A stretch of 64,000 bases of DNA from Paenibacillus aceti. GTDB lineage: Bacteria > Bacillota > Bacilli > Paenibacillales > Paenibacillaceae. Shown here piece after piece: positions 46,083 through 54,356 of the stretch. Under the pieces are notes generated by a model. That model ran no database searches. It saw only the letters and a program-made list of their open reading frames with translations, and had not been told where the DNA came from. The stretch covers positions 1,044,149 through 1,108,148 of the forward strand of contig NZ_KZ987724.1 of the NCBI RefSeq assembly GCF_003614185.1, in the 5' to 3' direction. The number at the start of each line of letters is the position of its first letter. Position 1 is the first letter of the stretch. The position numbers and the translations under genes were made by a program.

Positions 46083-47744
46083 GTGGATTATATTGTCCCG
46101 GAGTGGGTGGAGTCCCGCTTCCCATTATATGCTGTCAGCAGCATTCATTCCTTATACTGCACCTCGAGCATGCCGCTGCATCCGATCCATGAAGATTCAG
46201 CTGTGCTGATTGCGATAGCTGGTGGGAGGGGCATTCTGAGTGCTTATGATCAAATCTATGAACTTGAGGAAGGCAGCATCATGCTGGTGCCTGCCCATAT
46301 AGATGCGGTACTAAGGGCCAAGCTTCCGCATCCTTTACATGCCTATAAGCTGGTGATCCATGCCTATGAGCAGGAGCGAGGGGGAGCCGCTGGGGCACTG
46401 GTGCGCAGTAGTGAGATCGTCTCCAGTTCAATTTTCCGATACTATCCTACTAAAACTGAAATGATTACTCATATAGAGGAACTGTATACACATCGTCTTC
46501 CTGTCAGTGAGCTGCGCCATGTGCAGAATCAGCTCCTACTGCATCAGCTCCTTCTTGAGTTGTTGGAACAGCAGAATGCCGGGTTCGAAGCTGCCGAGAC
46601 TGACAGCCAGCCTTCAATAGACCGGAGCATCGCTTATTTGGAGATGCATTATAGTGAACGCATCACCCGCGAGAAGCTGGCCGCTATGGCTGGTGTCAGC
46701 CACTCGCATTTCTCAATCCTGTTCAAGCAGCAGACTGGATTCAGCCCAAGTGAGTATCTGTCGAGGCTGCGTGTACACCGGGCGAAGGAGCTGCTGCTCA
46801 GCGAATCGGGTACGCTCCGGGAAATTGCCCAGAAGGTGGGCTATAAGGATGAGTTTTATCTTAGCCGCCGTTTCAAGCAGCAGACCGGGATATCACCTTC
46901 CGCTTATACGCAGGATGGAGTCCAGCGTGTGGCCGCACTGCTCTCGCCTTATGCAAGTCATCTGTTGATGCTTGGGGTAGAGCCGACTGTGACGTTAACG
47001 GATACCAGTGAGTATGTGAATACGGCGGATTTGCAGCCACAGTTGATGAAGCTGATCGATATTCATAGCCCATTGGAGCAGGTGAAGACGATGCTGCTGC
47101 ACAATCATGTGGAGCTCATTATTGCAGCTACAGAGCATCTACAGCAGTACGGACTTAGCTCGGAGCAACTGCGGGCCATCGCCCCGGTCGTGGAGATCGC
47201 CTGGATGAAGCTGGGATGGAAGGAGCACCTGCGCCTGATCGCCCGGGCAATTCAGAGGAGTGAGCGGGCGGAGCAATGGCTGCACGAGTTCGAGCAGGAG
47301 GAGCGGGTGGCGCGTCTGCAATTGGAGCATACTCCAGTGGCGGAGGAGATCATTACGATCCTCGTTGTCAAGCCTGAAGGGCTGTTTGTATATGGCGGAC
47401 GGAATGTCGGTTATGTAATTTACCAATCATTGGGCCTGCAGCCACCGGCGCTGATCGCGGAAGAGATGAGCAGGCAGGGGGATCAATTCCATTCGGTTAT
47501 GATTGAAGAGACTGATCTGGGACGGTACGCCGGGTCGCGTATACTGGTTGTGGTATATCCGGATGAGAAGGGGGAAAAGGTCCATGCGGATGATTTTTTC
47601 AGATCAACGTCTTGGATGGCGCTTCCTGCAGTGCAGCAGCACAAGGTAGATTTCCTCGATGTAGATGAATGGGTGCCGTATAATCCGGTGTCTATCCGAT
47701 TGCAGCTTCAGCGTGCGTTAGTATTATTGGGTGGCTATCAATAG
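46083..47744 (+). CDS. AraC-family regulator fused to a siderophore-binding domain (Btr-like)
   Basis: 553-residue protein in three parts. An N-terminal AraC ligand/cupin-like region leads to a double helix-turn-helix at about residues 190-280 (ITREKLAAMAGVSHSHFSILFKQQTG and LREIAQKVGYKDEFYLSRRFKQQTG). From about 290 comes a periplasmic-binding-protein fold (LLSPYASHLLMLGVEP, VELIIAATEHL, GGRNVGYVIYQSLGL). This layout is that of Bacillus Btr, which senses ferric siderophore in the cytoplasm and activates uptake genes. The start is GTG 46083 after TGGAGG; upstream ATGs lack a site. The downstream Fur-boxed binding protein is the likely target. Confidence 0.88.
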   Translation: MDYIVPEWVESRFPLYAVSSIHSLYCTSSMPLHPIHEDSAVLIAIAGGRGILSAYDQIYELEEGSIMLVPAHIDAVLRAKLPHPLHAYKLVIHAYEQERGGAAGALVRSSEIVSSSIFRYYPTKTEMITHIEELYTHRLPVSELRHVQNQLLLHQLLLELLEQQNAGFEAAETDSQPSIDRSIAYLEMHYSERITREKLAAMAGVSHSHFSILFKQQTGFSPSEYLSRLRVHRAKELLLSESGTLREIAQKVGYKDEFYLSRRFKQQTGISPSAYTQDGVQRVAALLSPYASHLLMLGVEPTVTLTDTSEYVNTADLQPQLMKLIDIHSPLEQVKTMLLHNHVELIIAATEHLQQYGLSSEQLRAIAPVVEIAWMKLGWKEHLRLIARAIQRSERAEQWLHEFEQEERVARLQLEHTPVAEEIITILVVKPEGLFVYGGRNVGYVIYQSLGLQPPALIAEEMSRQGDQFHSVMIEETDLGRYAGSRILVVVYPDEKGEKVHADDFFRSTSWMALPAVQQHKVDFLDVDEWVPYNPVSIRLQLQRALVLLGGYQ

Positions 47745-47813
47745 TACAAGCTATTTTTCCAACAAAAAGGCATGGTTCGGCGGATAAGAGGTTCATATAA
47801 TTAGATATGTAAT

Positions 47814-47828
47814 TGAGAATGATTTTCA
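47814..47828. promoter_or_regulatory. Fur box upstream of the siderophore-binding protein gene
   Basis: TGAGAATGATTTTCA is a complete match to the 7-1-7 Bacillus Fur pattern TGANAATNATTNTCA. A TATAAT -10 candidate lies at 47796-47801. It sits 66 bp before the start, a normal repressor position. Confidence 0.8.
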
Positions 47829-47893
47829 AAATCAAAGATAGAATCATTCGCATATTCGAAGCACAGCATTTGAAAAGGGGAGAAAGTCATACG

Positions 47894-48874
47894 ATGAAGA
47901 AGCTGTTTATTCCGCTAGTTCTTCTGCTAGTCGTTGCGCTTAGCGCATGCGGTGGGGAGCCGGCTAACCATGTAGGAAATGAAGGGGAGGCGTCCCAAAC
48001 GCCTGCGGCCAATACGGCAGGTGAGGCAAATACGGAGAGTGGGGAAGCAGGTACTTTTACGTATCAGTCCGAGAATGGTCCTGTTGAGGTTCCGAAGAAC
48101 CCACAGCGGGTTGTCGTTATTACTAGATTCTTGACTGGTAATGTGATGCTTCTCGGCGTGCCTCTGGTCGGGGTGGATGAAATGTCCAAGGAGAACCCGA
48201 ATTTCAAGGAGCAGTTGAAGGATGTAGAGGACGTGACCGATGAGAGTCTGGAGAAGATTATCGAGCTGGAGCCGGATCTGATTATCGGGCAGTCCGATAT
48301 TAAGAATATCGACAAGCTCAAGCAAATCGCACCAACGGTGACTTATACCTACGGCAAGCTGGATTACCTTACCCAGCAGCTGGAGATCGGCAAATTGCTA
48401 AATAAGGAGAAGGAAGCACAAGCCTGGGTCGATGACTTCCAAGCCCGCACGAAGAAGGCCGGAGAAGAGATCAAGGCCAAGATCGGTGAGAATGCTACCG
48501 TCTCAGTAATCGAGACATTCAATAAACAGCTCTATGTGTATGGCGATAATTTTGGCCGGGGTACTGAAATCCTGTACCAAGCCTTCGGACTCTCCATGCC
48601 AGAGAAGGTCAAGGAAGCTACGGAGAAGGACGGCTACCTCGCCCTCTCTACGGAAGTGCTTAAGGATTACCTTGGCGACTACGTGATTTTCAGTAAAAAT
48701 GCGGAAGAAGATAACTCCTTCCAAAATACCGAAACCTACAAGAACCTCCCAGCCGTCAAGAATAACCATGTCTACGAAGCAGATGCTAAAGCCTTCTACT
48801 TCAACGATCCGCTTAGCATGGAGTACCAGCTGGACTTCTTCATCAAAAGTTTCCTTGGAGACGAGAATAAGTAG
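47894..48874 (+). CDS. Iron-siderophore ABC transporter substrate-binding lipoprotein
   Basis: 326-residue protein. The signal peptide ends in the lipobox LSAC (Cys about residue 19), followed by a Glu/Asn/Ala-rich linker and a type III periplasmic-binding (FepB/FeuA-like) fold: PVEVPKNPQRVVVITRFLTG, GVPLVGVDEM, IIELEPDLIIGQ, PAVKNNHVYEADAKAFYFNDP. The frame opens at 47813, but ATG 47894 with AAAGGGGAG is the start. It captures a ferric siderophore at the outer face of the membrane. Regulated by Fur and probably by the upstream Btr-like protein. No permease or ATPase gene follows, so it must use a transporter encoded elsewhere. Confidence 0.9.
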   Translation: MKKLFIPLVLLLVVALSACGGEPANHVGNEGEASQTPAANTAGEANTESGEAGTFTYQSENGPVEVPKNPQRVVVITRFLTGNVMLLGVPLVGVDEMSKENPNFKEQLKDVEDVTDESLEKIIELEPDLIIGQSDIKNIDKLKQIAPTVTYTYGKLDYLTQQLEIGKLLNKEKEAQAWVDDFQARTKKAGEEIKAKIGENATVSVIETFNKQLYVYGDNFGRGTEILYQAFGLSMPEKVKEATEKDGYLALSTEVLKDYLGDYVIFSKNAEEDNSFQNTETYKNLPAVKNNHVYEADAKAFYFNDPLSMEYQLDFFIKSFLGDENK

Positions 48875-48928
48875 CGTAGAGTGAGTAGCGGGAAAGTATG
48901 GGTCGGGAAGTATAGGATTAGGATGAGA

Positions 48929-48960
48929 AGCCCACGTCTGAATGGCGTGGGTTTTTCTTT
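48929..48960 (+). terminator. Terminator of the siderophore-binding protein gene
   Basis: CCCACG-TCTGAATG-GCGTGGG followed by TTTTTCTTT, 55 bp after the stop. Confidence 0.85.
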
Positions 48961-49129
48961 GTGGCTATAATAGTAACTAAACAACTCTGCGGTTGGGGAA
49001 ACTAGTTTGATTGTAAGAGTAGCCAAGAGTGAAGAGTGAGCTAACCGCATCGCCTATCTTCCCCCGTGGAGCAAATTAGTCTCGGATCACCAGTCGCATG
49101 AACCCTCCACTCCACCTTAGAACCTCAAA

Positions 49130-49317
49130 CCTGCATAAATGCAGGCTTTTCAGCCCAAAACCACCAGTTACGAGTAAATTCCTGCAAATGTGCAGGCTTT
49201 TCATCTCTTTTGGCTGAAAATGAGCTGATTCGAAGAAAAAAGATGCATTTTCGCAGGAATTTACCCCCTTAGGAGGATATCCTTGCTAAATTCCTGCATA
49301 TTTGCAGGCTTTTTTTC
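49130..49317. repeat. Dispersed four-palindrome element, family B (copy 3)
   Basis: Palindromes centred near 49138, 49188, 49249 and 49300 (CTGCATAAATGCAG, CCTGCAAATGTGCAGG, ATGCATTTTCGCAG, CCTGCATATTTGCAGG), 50-61-50 bp apart. Aligns along its whole length with the copy at 23674-23861, including the inverted orientation of the third unit. Between it and the CRISPR leader (49318-49564) I see only the family A fragment below. Confidence 0.78.
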
Positions 49318-49521
49318 TAAAGGGGGACAGGAAGGAGATTACTACGGTAAAATAGAAGTTATCATTAGCAATAAGTGGCAGGTTACCTCAAAAAGAAACT
49401 GGGGTTGCTCAAAAGTAGGTGGATGTTACCTAAGTAATTCGATGTTTTGCGCAAAGTAACTGAGGTACGGCCAAAGTGTGAAAAGTGGAATGTAACTCTG
49501 GCGATCGGCCAAACCAAGTGT

Positions 49522-49558
49522 GAAATTGTGGAAATGTGGTGCTTCATTCCGTTAGAAA
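49522..49558. repeat. Fragment of a family A element
   Basis: GAAATTGTGGAAAT...TTCCGTTAGAAA, matching 6373-6411 word for word at both ends. One unit only, directly upstream of the CRISPR leader. Confidence 0.6.
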
Positions 49559-49564
49559 AACACT

Positions 49565-49732
49565 GGTGCGAACCCCAAGCTCACATGAAATCCCCGGGGG
49601 ATTCGCACCGACGTAGCGGCGCGGCTTCCGGGCATTTTCGATACATTTTTTCACAAATAGTTTCGTTGAAAATGGACATTCGCACTTTAGGGCCTCTCAG
49701 CCCTTGCTCCATAAGGGCTGTTTTGGGGCGGA
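49565..49732 (+). promoter_or_regulatory. CRISPR leader 1
   Basis: 168 bp immediately before the first repeat. It opens with a dyad (GGTGCGAA...TTCGCACC), includes a T-rich centre and ends with a CAGCCCTT...AAGGGCTG hairpin and GGGGCGGA. The same 168-bp sequence, with roughly one change per ten bases, precedes the second array at 61976, so it is a genuine leader that should carry the array promoter and, in cells with Cas1-Cas2, the integration signal. Confidence 0.85.
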
Positions 49733-50494
49733 GTCACTCCTTGCACAGGAGTGTGGATTGAAAGACGACTTTTATGCCGTCCATCGTTTTCCGATTCACG
49801 TCACTCCTTGCACAGGAGTGTGGATTGAAAGAATCCTGTCCAGGACAGAACGGGACAAATACAAGGGCGTCACTCCTTGCACAGGAGTGTGGATTGAAAG
49901 CAAAATCCAGCCGCCCGCCTGAATCGCTATGTAAAGTCACTCCTTGCACAGGAGTGTGGATTGAAAGACCTGTGTAATCGCCATTTATGCGGCCTCCTTC
50001 GTTGTCACTCCTTGCACAGGAGTGTGGATTGAAAGATTGCAATGGTCTGGAAGGGCGGTCACAGAAGAAACGGTCACTCCTTGCACAGGAGTGTGGATTG
50101 AAAGTTTCCAAATCTGAACGTTATTATTTCGACCACGAAGGTCACTCCTTGCACAGGAGTGTGGATTGAAAGTGTCTGATCGTCTCAAACAATTCCCGCT
50201 TATCTAGTCACTCCTTGCACAGGAGTGTGGATTGAAAGAAGGTTTGGACCGTCTTTGTCAATTCAATTGAAAGTCACTCCTTGCACAGGAGTGTGGATTG
50301 AAAGATTGTTCGTTACTCTGGAAGTTTTGATATTAACAGGTCACTCCTTGCACAGGAGTGTGGATTGAAAGTCCTCTCCGAGTTGTTTGATCATATCGAG
50401 CAAGGGTCACTCCTTGCACAGGAGTGTGGATTGAAAGCGGATCTTGCCCAGTACACTGCGCCGAAGCAGGGGTCACTCCTTGCACAGGAGTGTG
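49733..50494 (+). CRISPR. CRISPR array 1, leader-proximal part (11 full repeats plus a split one)
   Basis: 32-nt repeats beginning GTCACTCCTTGCACAG and ending GAGTGTGGATTGAAAG, at 49733, 49800, 49869, 49936, 50004, 50073, 50141, 50207, 50273, 50340 and 50406. A twelfth starts at 50472 and is cut at 50494 by an IS66 element. Spacers are 34-37 nt, all different. The repeat forms a 7-bp stem (CACTCCT/AGGAGTG) and leaves an ATTGAAAG handle. The repeat is type I-C-like but the linked effector genes are type III-B. No repeat variants occur. Confidence 0.97.
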
Positions 50495-50580
50495 GTAAGC
50501 GTCAAACCCAGCACACCTGTCCATAATGGTTTGAATCAGTCACAATAAATCCATCACACATACGAAAGGATGGATTGTGA

Positions 50581-50889
50581 ATGGAGATGAATTTACAGGC
50601 GTTATGGGCGGAACGAATTCAGGCTTATCGGGCCAGTGGGCAAACGATGAAAGCTTGGTGCGCGGAGCAGAATCTGACCGTTCATCAATTAAAATACTGG
50701 CTCTACAAAGCCCAAAGACAAGATCAGGCCGCTTCCGCCACTACCTTCCGTCCGGTTACGGTTACCCATCAGGCTGCAGCAACCGAATCGCTTCAAATCC
50801 AAGTCGGGGTCGCTCGGATCGATGTTCGTTCCGGTTTTGAACCGGGGCTGCTTCGCGACGTGGTTGCGGCTCTTGCCCCGTTATGCTGA
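50581..50889 (+). CDS. tnpA: IS66 TnpA accessory protein
   Basis: 102-residue protein with the IS66 Orf1 pattern: an N-terminal helix-turn-helix-like segment (WAERIQAYRASGQTMKAWCAEQ, LTVHQLKYWLYK) followed by a variable tail. It overlaps tnpB by 7 bp (ATGCTGA), typical translational coupling in IS66. Required with TnpB for transposition in studied members; exact role unknown. Confidence 0.88.
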   Translation: MEMNLQALWAERIQAYRASGQTMKAWCAEQNLTVHQLKYWLYKAQRQDQAASATTFRPVTVTHQAAATESLQIQVGVARIDVRSGFEPGLLRDVVAALAPLC

Positions 50890-51236
50890 GTTTCACTTCA
50901 GCATCACCGGTATATCTGGCTTGTGGCGCAACCGACATGCGTAAATCCATTGACGGACTTGCGGCGATCGTGCAGGAGCAATTCGCGCTTAACCCGTTTT
51001 CCCCGGCGCTGTTTGTGTTCTGCAATCGCAGGCGGGACAAGCTCAAAATCCTGCACTGGGATCATGCCGGCTTCTGGCTCTACTATCGCAGACTGGAACG
51101 TGGTTCGTTTCAGTGGCCCGCAGGCGGCACGACTCCTTTGTGCCTTTCGCAGCGTGAACTGCGCTGGCTGCTGGACGGCCTTTCGCTCACCCAGCGTCAG
51201 GCGCATGCCCCTGTTTCGCCGGAAGTAGCGATCTAA
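50883..51236 (+). CDS. tnpB: IS66 TnpB (Orf2) protein
   Basis: 117-residue IS66 Orf2. Hallmarks are VYLACGATDMRKSIDGLAA, FVFCNRRRDKLKILHWD and GFWLYYRRLERG, FQWP. Unrelated to the IS200/605 TnpB nuclease despite the shared name. Lies between tnpA (overlapping) and tnpC (18 bp gap). Confidence 0.93.
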   Translation: MLSFTSASPVYLACGATDMRKSIDGLAAIVQEQFALNPFSPALFVFCNRRRDKLKILHWDHAGFWLYYRRLERGSFQWPAGGTTPLCLSQRELRWLLDGLSLTQRQAHAPVSPEVAI

Positions 51237-51254
51237 TAGGATCTAAACTAGGGC

Positions 51255-52874
51255 ATGCAGGATTTGGAGCTGCGCTTGTCGAATCATACCCTCATGAAAA
51301 ATGAACCGGAATCCCTCACCCTTGAACAACTTCAACAGCAAAATGCCCAGTTGGAACAACAAAATCGCCAGCAGGAACGGGAGCTTGCCGAGCTGTCCGC
51401 GAAACTGAAGTGGTATGAAGAACAGTTTCGGCTCGCGCAGCAGAAGCGCTTTGGCGCTTCCAGCGAGAAGACGCATCCGGATCAACTGGAGCTGAATCTG
51501 TTTAACGAAGCGGAAGTAACGGCTTTGCCAGAACCGGAAAAAGAATCGATCACGTATGAGCGCCGTAAAACCAGCGGCAAACGCGAAGCCGATCTATCCA
51601 AACTGCCGGTGGAAACCGTCACGTATACCCTTGCGGAACACGAGCAAATCTGCGACTGCTGCGGGGGCTCGCTGCATGAGATGACCACGGAGACCCGCCG
51701 TGAAATTGCAGTGATGCCCCCACAGGTCAAGCTCGTAGAGCATGTGCGTCACGTGTATGCCTGCCGTCATTGCGAGCGCCACGAGCTGCAAACGCCGATC
51801 CTCACGGCCCCGATGCCTCGGCCCGTCTATCCTGGCAGTCTAGCCTCGCCATCGGCGATGGCGCATATCATGTGCCAAAAATACGTCAATAGTCTGCCAC
51901 TGTACCGGCAAGAGCAGGATTGGGCCCGTTTGGGGTATCCGCTGTCGAGGCAAACGATGGCGAACTGGATGATCTACGGCGCGGAGCAGTGGCTAAAACC
52001 CGTTGTCGCGGAAATGAAACGGTATTTGCTGAAGCAAGAGGTGCTGCACGCGGACGAGACAACGCTGCAGGTGCTGAAGGAGCCTGGGAAAGCGGCGCAG
52101 TCGGAGTCGTATATGTGGCTGTACCGCACAGGTCAAGGAGTGGGTCCGGTGGTGCTCTACGACTACCAGCGTACGCGAGGCGGCGAACATCCGAGAGATA
52201 TGCTGGCGGGGTTCAACGGCTATCTGCATGTGGATGGGTACCCCGGCTACCACAAGGTCAAGGATGTGACACTGGTTGGATGCTGGGCGCATGCGCGTCG
52301 CAAATACGATGAAGCCCTGAAAGCGGCGCCGGAGGCCAGAAGCAATCCGCACAGTGTGGCTGCGCAAGGGCTTGCCTGGTGCAACCAGCTATTTGCCATT
52401 GAGCGGGAGCTCAAAGAAGCGACGCCTGAGGAACGACGGAAGGCACGTGAGGAGCAAAGCCGTCCGGTGCTGGATGGTTATTATGCTTGGCTACGTCAGC
52501 AGAAACCCCGGACGATGCCGAAGAGCTTGCTGGGTCAGGCGATTGCCTACAGTCTGAACCAGTGGGACAAACTGACGGCTTTCCTGAAAGATGGTCGGCT
52601 GGAGATTGACAATAACCGCGGGGAGCGTTCGATCAAGCCGTTTGTGATCGGACGAAAAAACTGGCTGTTTGCCTATACACCGAGGGGAGCTGCAGCTAGC
52701 GCAGCAATCTACAGCGTAATCGAGACGGCCAAGGAAAATGGGCTGCATCCGTTCCGTTATCTCACGTACCTGTTTGAACAATTGCCGCAACAGGTTAATC
52801 TGCAAGAGGCGCAGGTATTAGAGCCCTTCATGCCGTGGTCATCGACATTACCGGACTTCTGTCGTCTAAACTAA
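51255..52874 (+). CDS. tnpC: IS66 transposase TnpC
   Basis: 539-residue DDE transposase. An N-terminal Gln-rich leucine-zipper coiled coil (residues 15-60) is followed by the zinc-finger-like CDCCGG...CRHC region. The catalytic core has LHADETTLQV (first Asp), HVDGYPGYHKV (second Asp) and EIDNNRGERSIKP (Glu). The IS66 C-terminal domain ends the protein (FRYLTYLFEQLPQ). Intact and full length. Confidence 0.95.
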   Translation: MQDLELRLSNHTLMKNEPESLTLEQLQQQNAQLEQQNRQQERELAELSAKLKWYEEQFRLAQQKRFGASSEKTHPDQLELNLFNEAEVTALPEPEKESITYERRKTSGKREADLSKLPVETVTYTLAEHEQICDCCGGSLHEMTTETRREIAVMPPQVKLVEHVRHVYACRHCERHELQTPILTAPMPRPVYPGSLASPSAMAHIMCQKYVNSLPLYRQEQDWARLGYPLSRQTMANWMIYGAEQWLKPVVAEMKRYLLKQEVLHADETTLQVLKEPGKAAQSESYMWLYRTGQGVGPVVLYDYQRTRGGEHPRDMLAGFNGYLHVDGYPGYHKVKDVTLVGCWAHARRKYDEALKAAPEARSNPHSVAAQGLAWCNQLFAIERELKEATPEERRKAREEQSRPVLDGYYAWLRQQKPRTMPKSLLGQAIAYSLNQWDKLTAFLKDGRLEIDNNRGERSIKPFVIGRKNWLFAYTPRGAAASAAIYSVIETAKENGLHPFRYLTYLFEQLPQQVNLQEAQVLEPFMPWSSTLPDFCRLN

Positions 52875-52934
52875 TCTCATTCATCATACACGGGCCCCAG
52901 TCTGTCCGCTAGGTGGGGTCTATTTGACGTTCAC

Positions 52935-54085
52935 GGAGTGTGGATTGAAAGTCGTAATCGTCCAGAGCCTTCGCCAAAGAAGCAGTCACTCCTTGCACAG
53001 GAGTGTGGATTGAAAGTTCCCACCAAAGCGAAGGAGAAGAACCGCGATTTCCGTCACTCCTTGCACAGGAGTGTGGATTGAAAGACTATCATTTTCGATT
53101 GTAAACTTAGCGTTGGTGTCACTCCTTGCACAGGAGTGTGGATTGAAAGCGTGGTACTCAAAGACAAGCGGCATACCAATTATGTCACTCCTTGCACAGG
53201 AGTGTGGATTGAAAGTCAGAGTAGAACCTGTTATTAAAGAAGCTGATATATGTCACTCCTTGCACAGGAGTGTGGATTGAAAGATACTGGACTTCAGAAG
53301 TGATGGGACAGGGGAAGAGTCACTCCTTGCACAGGAGTGTGGATTGAAAGAACGATGTTTTCAGCGATGGATTGGATTGTGTCGTCGTCACTCCTTGCAC
53401 AGGAGTGTGGATTGAAAGTGTGTCAGCTAGGGATTTGACTAGTGGTAACACAAAGTCACTCCTTGCACAGGAGTGTGGATTGAAAGTCAATGATGGGAGC
53501 ATATCATTATTCCTCGGCGGTGTCACTCCTTGCACAGGAGTGTGGATTGAAAGCCGCAGGGATGTATAGCCCGTTTCCTCGGATCAACGTCACTCCTTGC
53601 ACAGGAGTGTGGATTGAAAGAAATGTTATATTTTTAAGCTCCATGCTCAAACCTCGTCACTCCTTGCACAGGAGTGTGGATTGAAAGCTCATACGGAAAA
53701 TAAAAGCCGACGAATTGCGCAGGTCACTCCTTGCACAGGAGTGTGGATTGAAAGATCTAACAGAGTATACATAACAGTAGCTGGAAAGTCACTCCTTGCA
53801 CAGGAGTGTGGATTGAAAGGATAAGGATTGGTACAAAGAGAAGGCAAAGAACGTCACTCCTTGCACAGGAGTGTGGATTGAAAGATCGATGCGGCGAGCG
53901 CGGAAGATGTAAACGAGCTGTCACTCCTTGCACAGGAGTGTGGATTGAAAGATAATGTCTCTACGGAGCGGAGCTGGATTGGATGGTCACTCCTTGCACA
54001 GGAGTGTGGATTGAAAGATGTAATGTAAGTATTTCAGAGTGTGAGTATATGGTGTCACTCCTTGCACAGGAGTGTGGATTGAAAG
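52935..54085 (+). CRISPR. CRISPR array 1, leader-distal part (17 full repeats plus the split one)
   Basis: The rest of the split repeat (52935-52951) is followed by 17 repeats identical to those before the IS: 52985, 53053, 53118, 53184, 53252, 53319, 53387, 53455, 53522, 53589, 53656, 53723, 53788, 53853, 53920, 53986 and 54054, the last ending at 54085. Spacers are 33-36 nt. Joined across the IS, array 1 has 29 repeats and 28 spacers. Without read-through of the 2.4-kb element these 17 spacers are cut off from the leader promoter. Confidence 0.97.
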
Positions 54086-54218
54086 CCTGCATACACCTCA
54101 CTTTCACCCGCTCATACAGAAGTCCCAGTAAACCCATAATCTACAGAAATGTCAGTTGTGCATCGATAATCGCTTGTTTTAGCGCAGAACAACGCAAATT
54201 CAAAAGCAAATATTAAAG

Positions 54219-54253
54219 AAAAAACTCATGTCTATAGCAGATGTGAGTTTTTT
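54219..54253 (+). terminator. Terminator after CRISPR array 1
   Basis: AAAAAACTCA...TGAGTTTTTT with a short inner pairing, lying 130 bp after the last repeat and 100 bp before cmr1. It separates array transcription from the cmr operon. No other feature is visible in 54086-54356. Confidence 0.8.
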
Positions 54254-54356
54254 AGCTTTTTTTAAAGGACGATAAAGGAAATTTAGGTAATCATGGAGAA
54301 TTATATGAATATGATACTATTTTCCTACTTAACTAGTTCATAAGGGAGGGGTTAGT

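Larger units (their letters stand above)
50495..52934 (+). mobile_element. Complete IS66-family insertion sequence inside a CRISPR repeat
   Basis: 2440 bp. The left end is GTAAGCGTCAAACCCAGC; the right end, inverted, reads GTGAACGTCAAATAGACC, giving imperfect terminal repeats of the IS66 type. The 8-bp target duplication GGAGTGTG occurs at 50487-50494 and 52935-52942 and belongs to the CRISPR repeat. All three IS66 genes (tnpA, tnpB, tnpC) are intact, so it may be recently inserted and active. Confidence 0.95.

Noticed and set aside
49704-50524. Short ORFs on both strands running through CRISPR array 1
   Set aside because: They are translations of the repeat (LLAQECGLK, FNPHSCARSD and similar), with no ribosome sites and no conserved protein.
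49733-54085. Classification as a type I-C CRISPR locus from the repeat
   Set aside because: Repeat is I-C-like, but all linked cas genes are Cmr (III-B) and no cas5d, cas7 or cas8c is present.
53071-54216. ORFs through the distal part of array 1
   Set aside because: Same cause: repeat-derived peptides interrupted by spacers.
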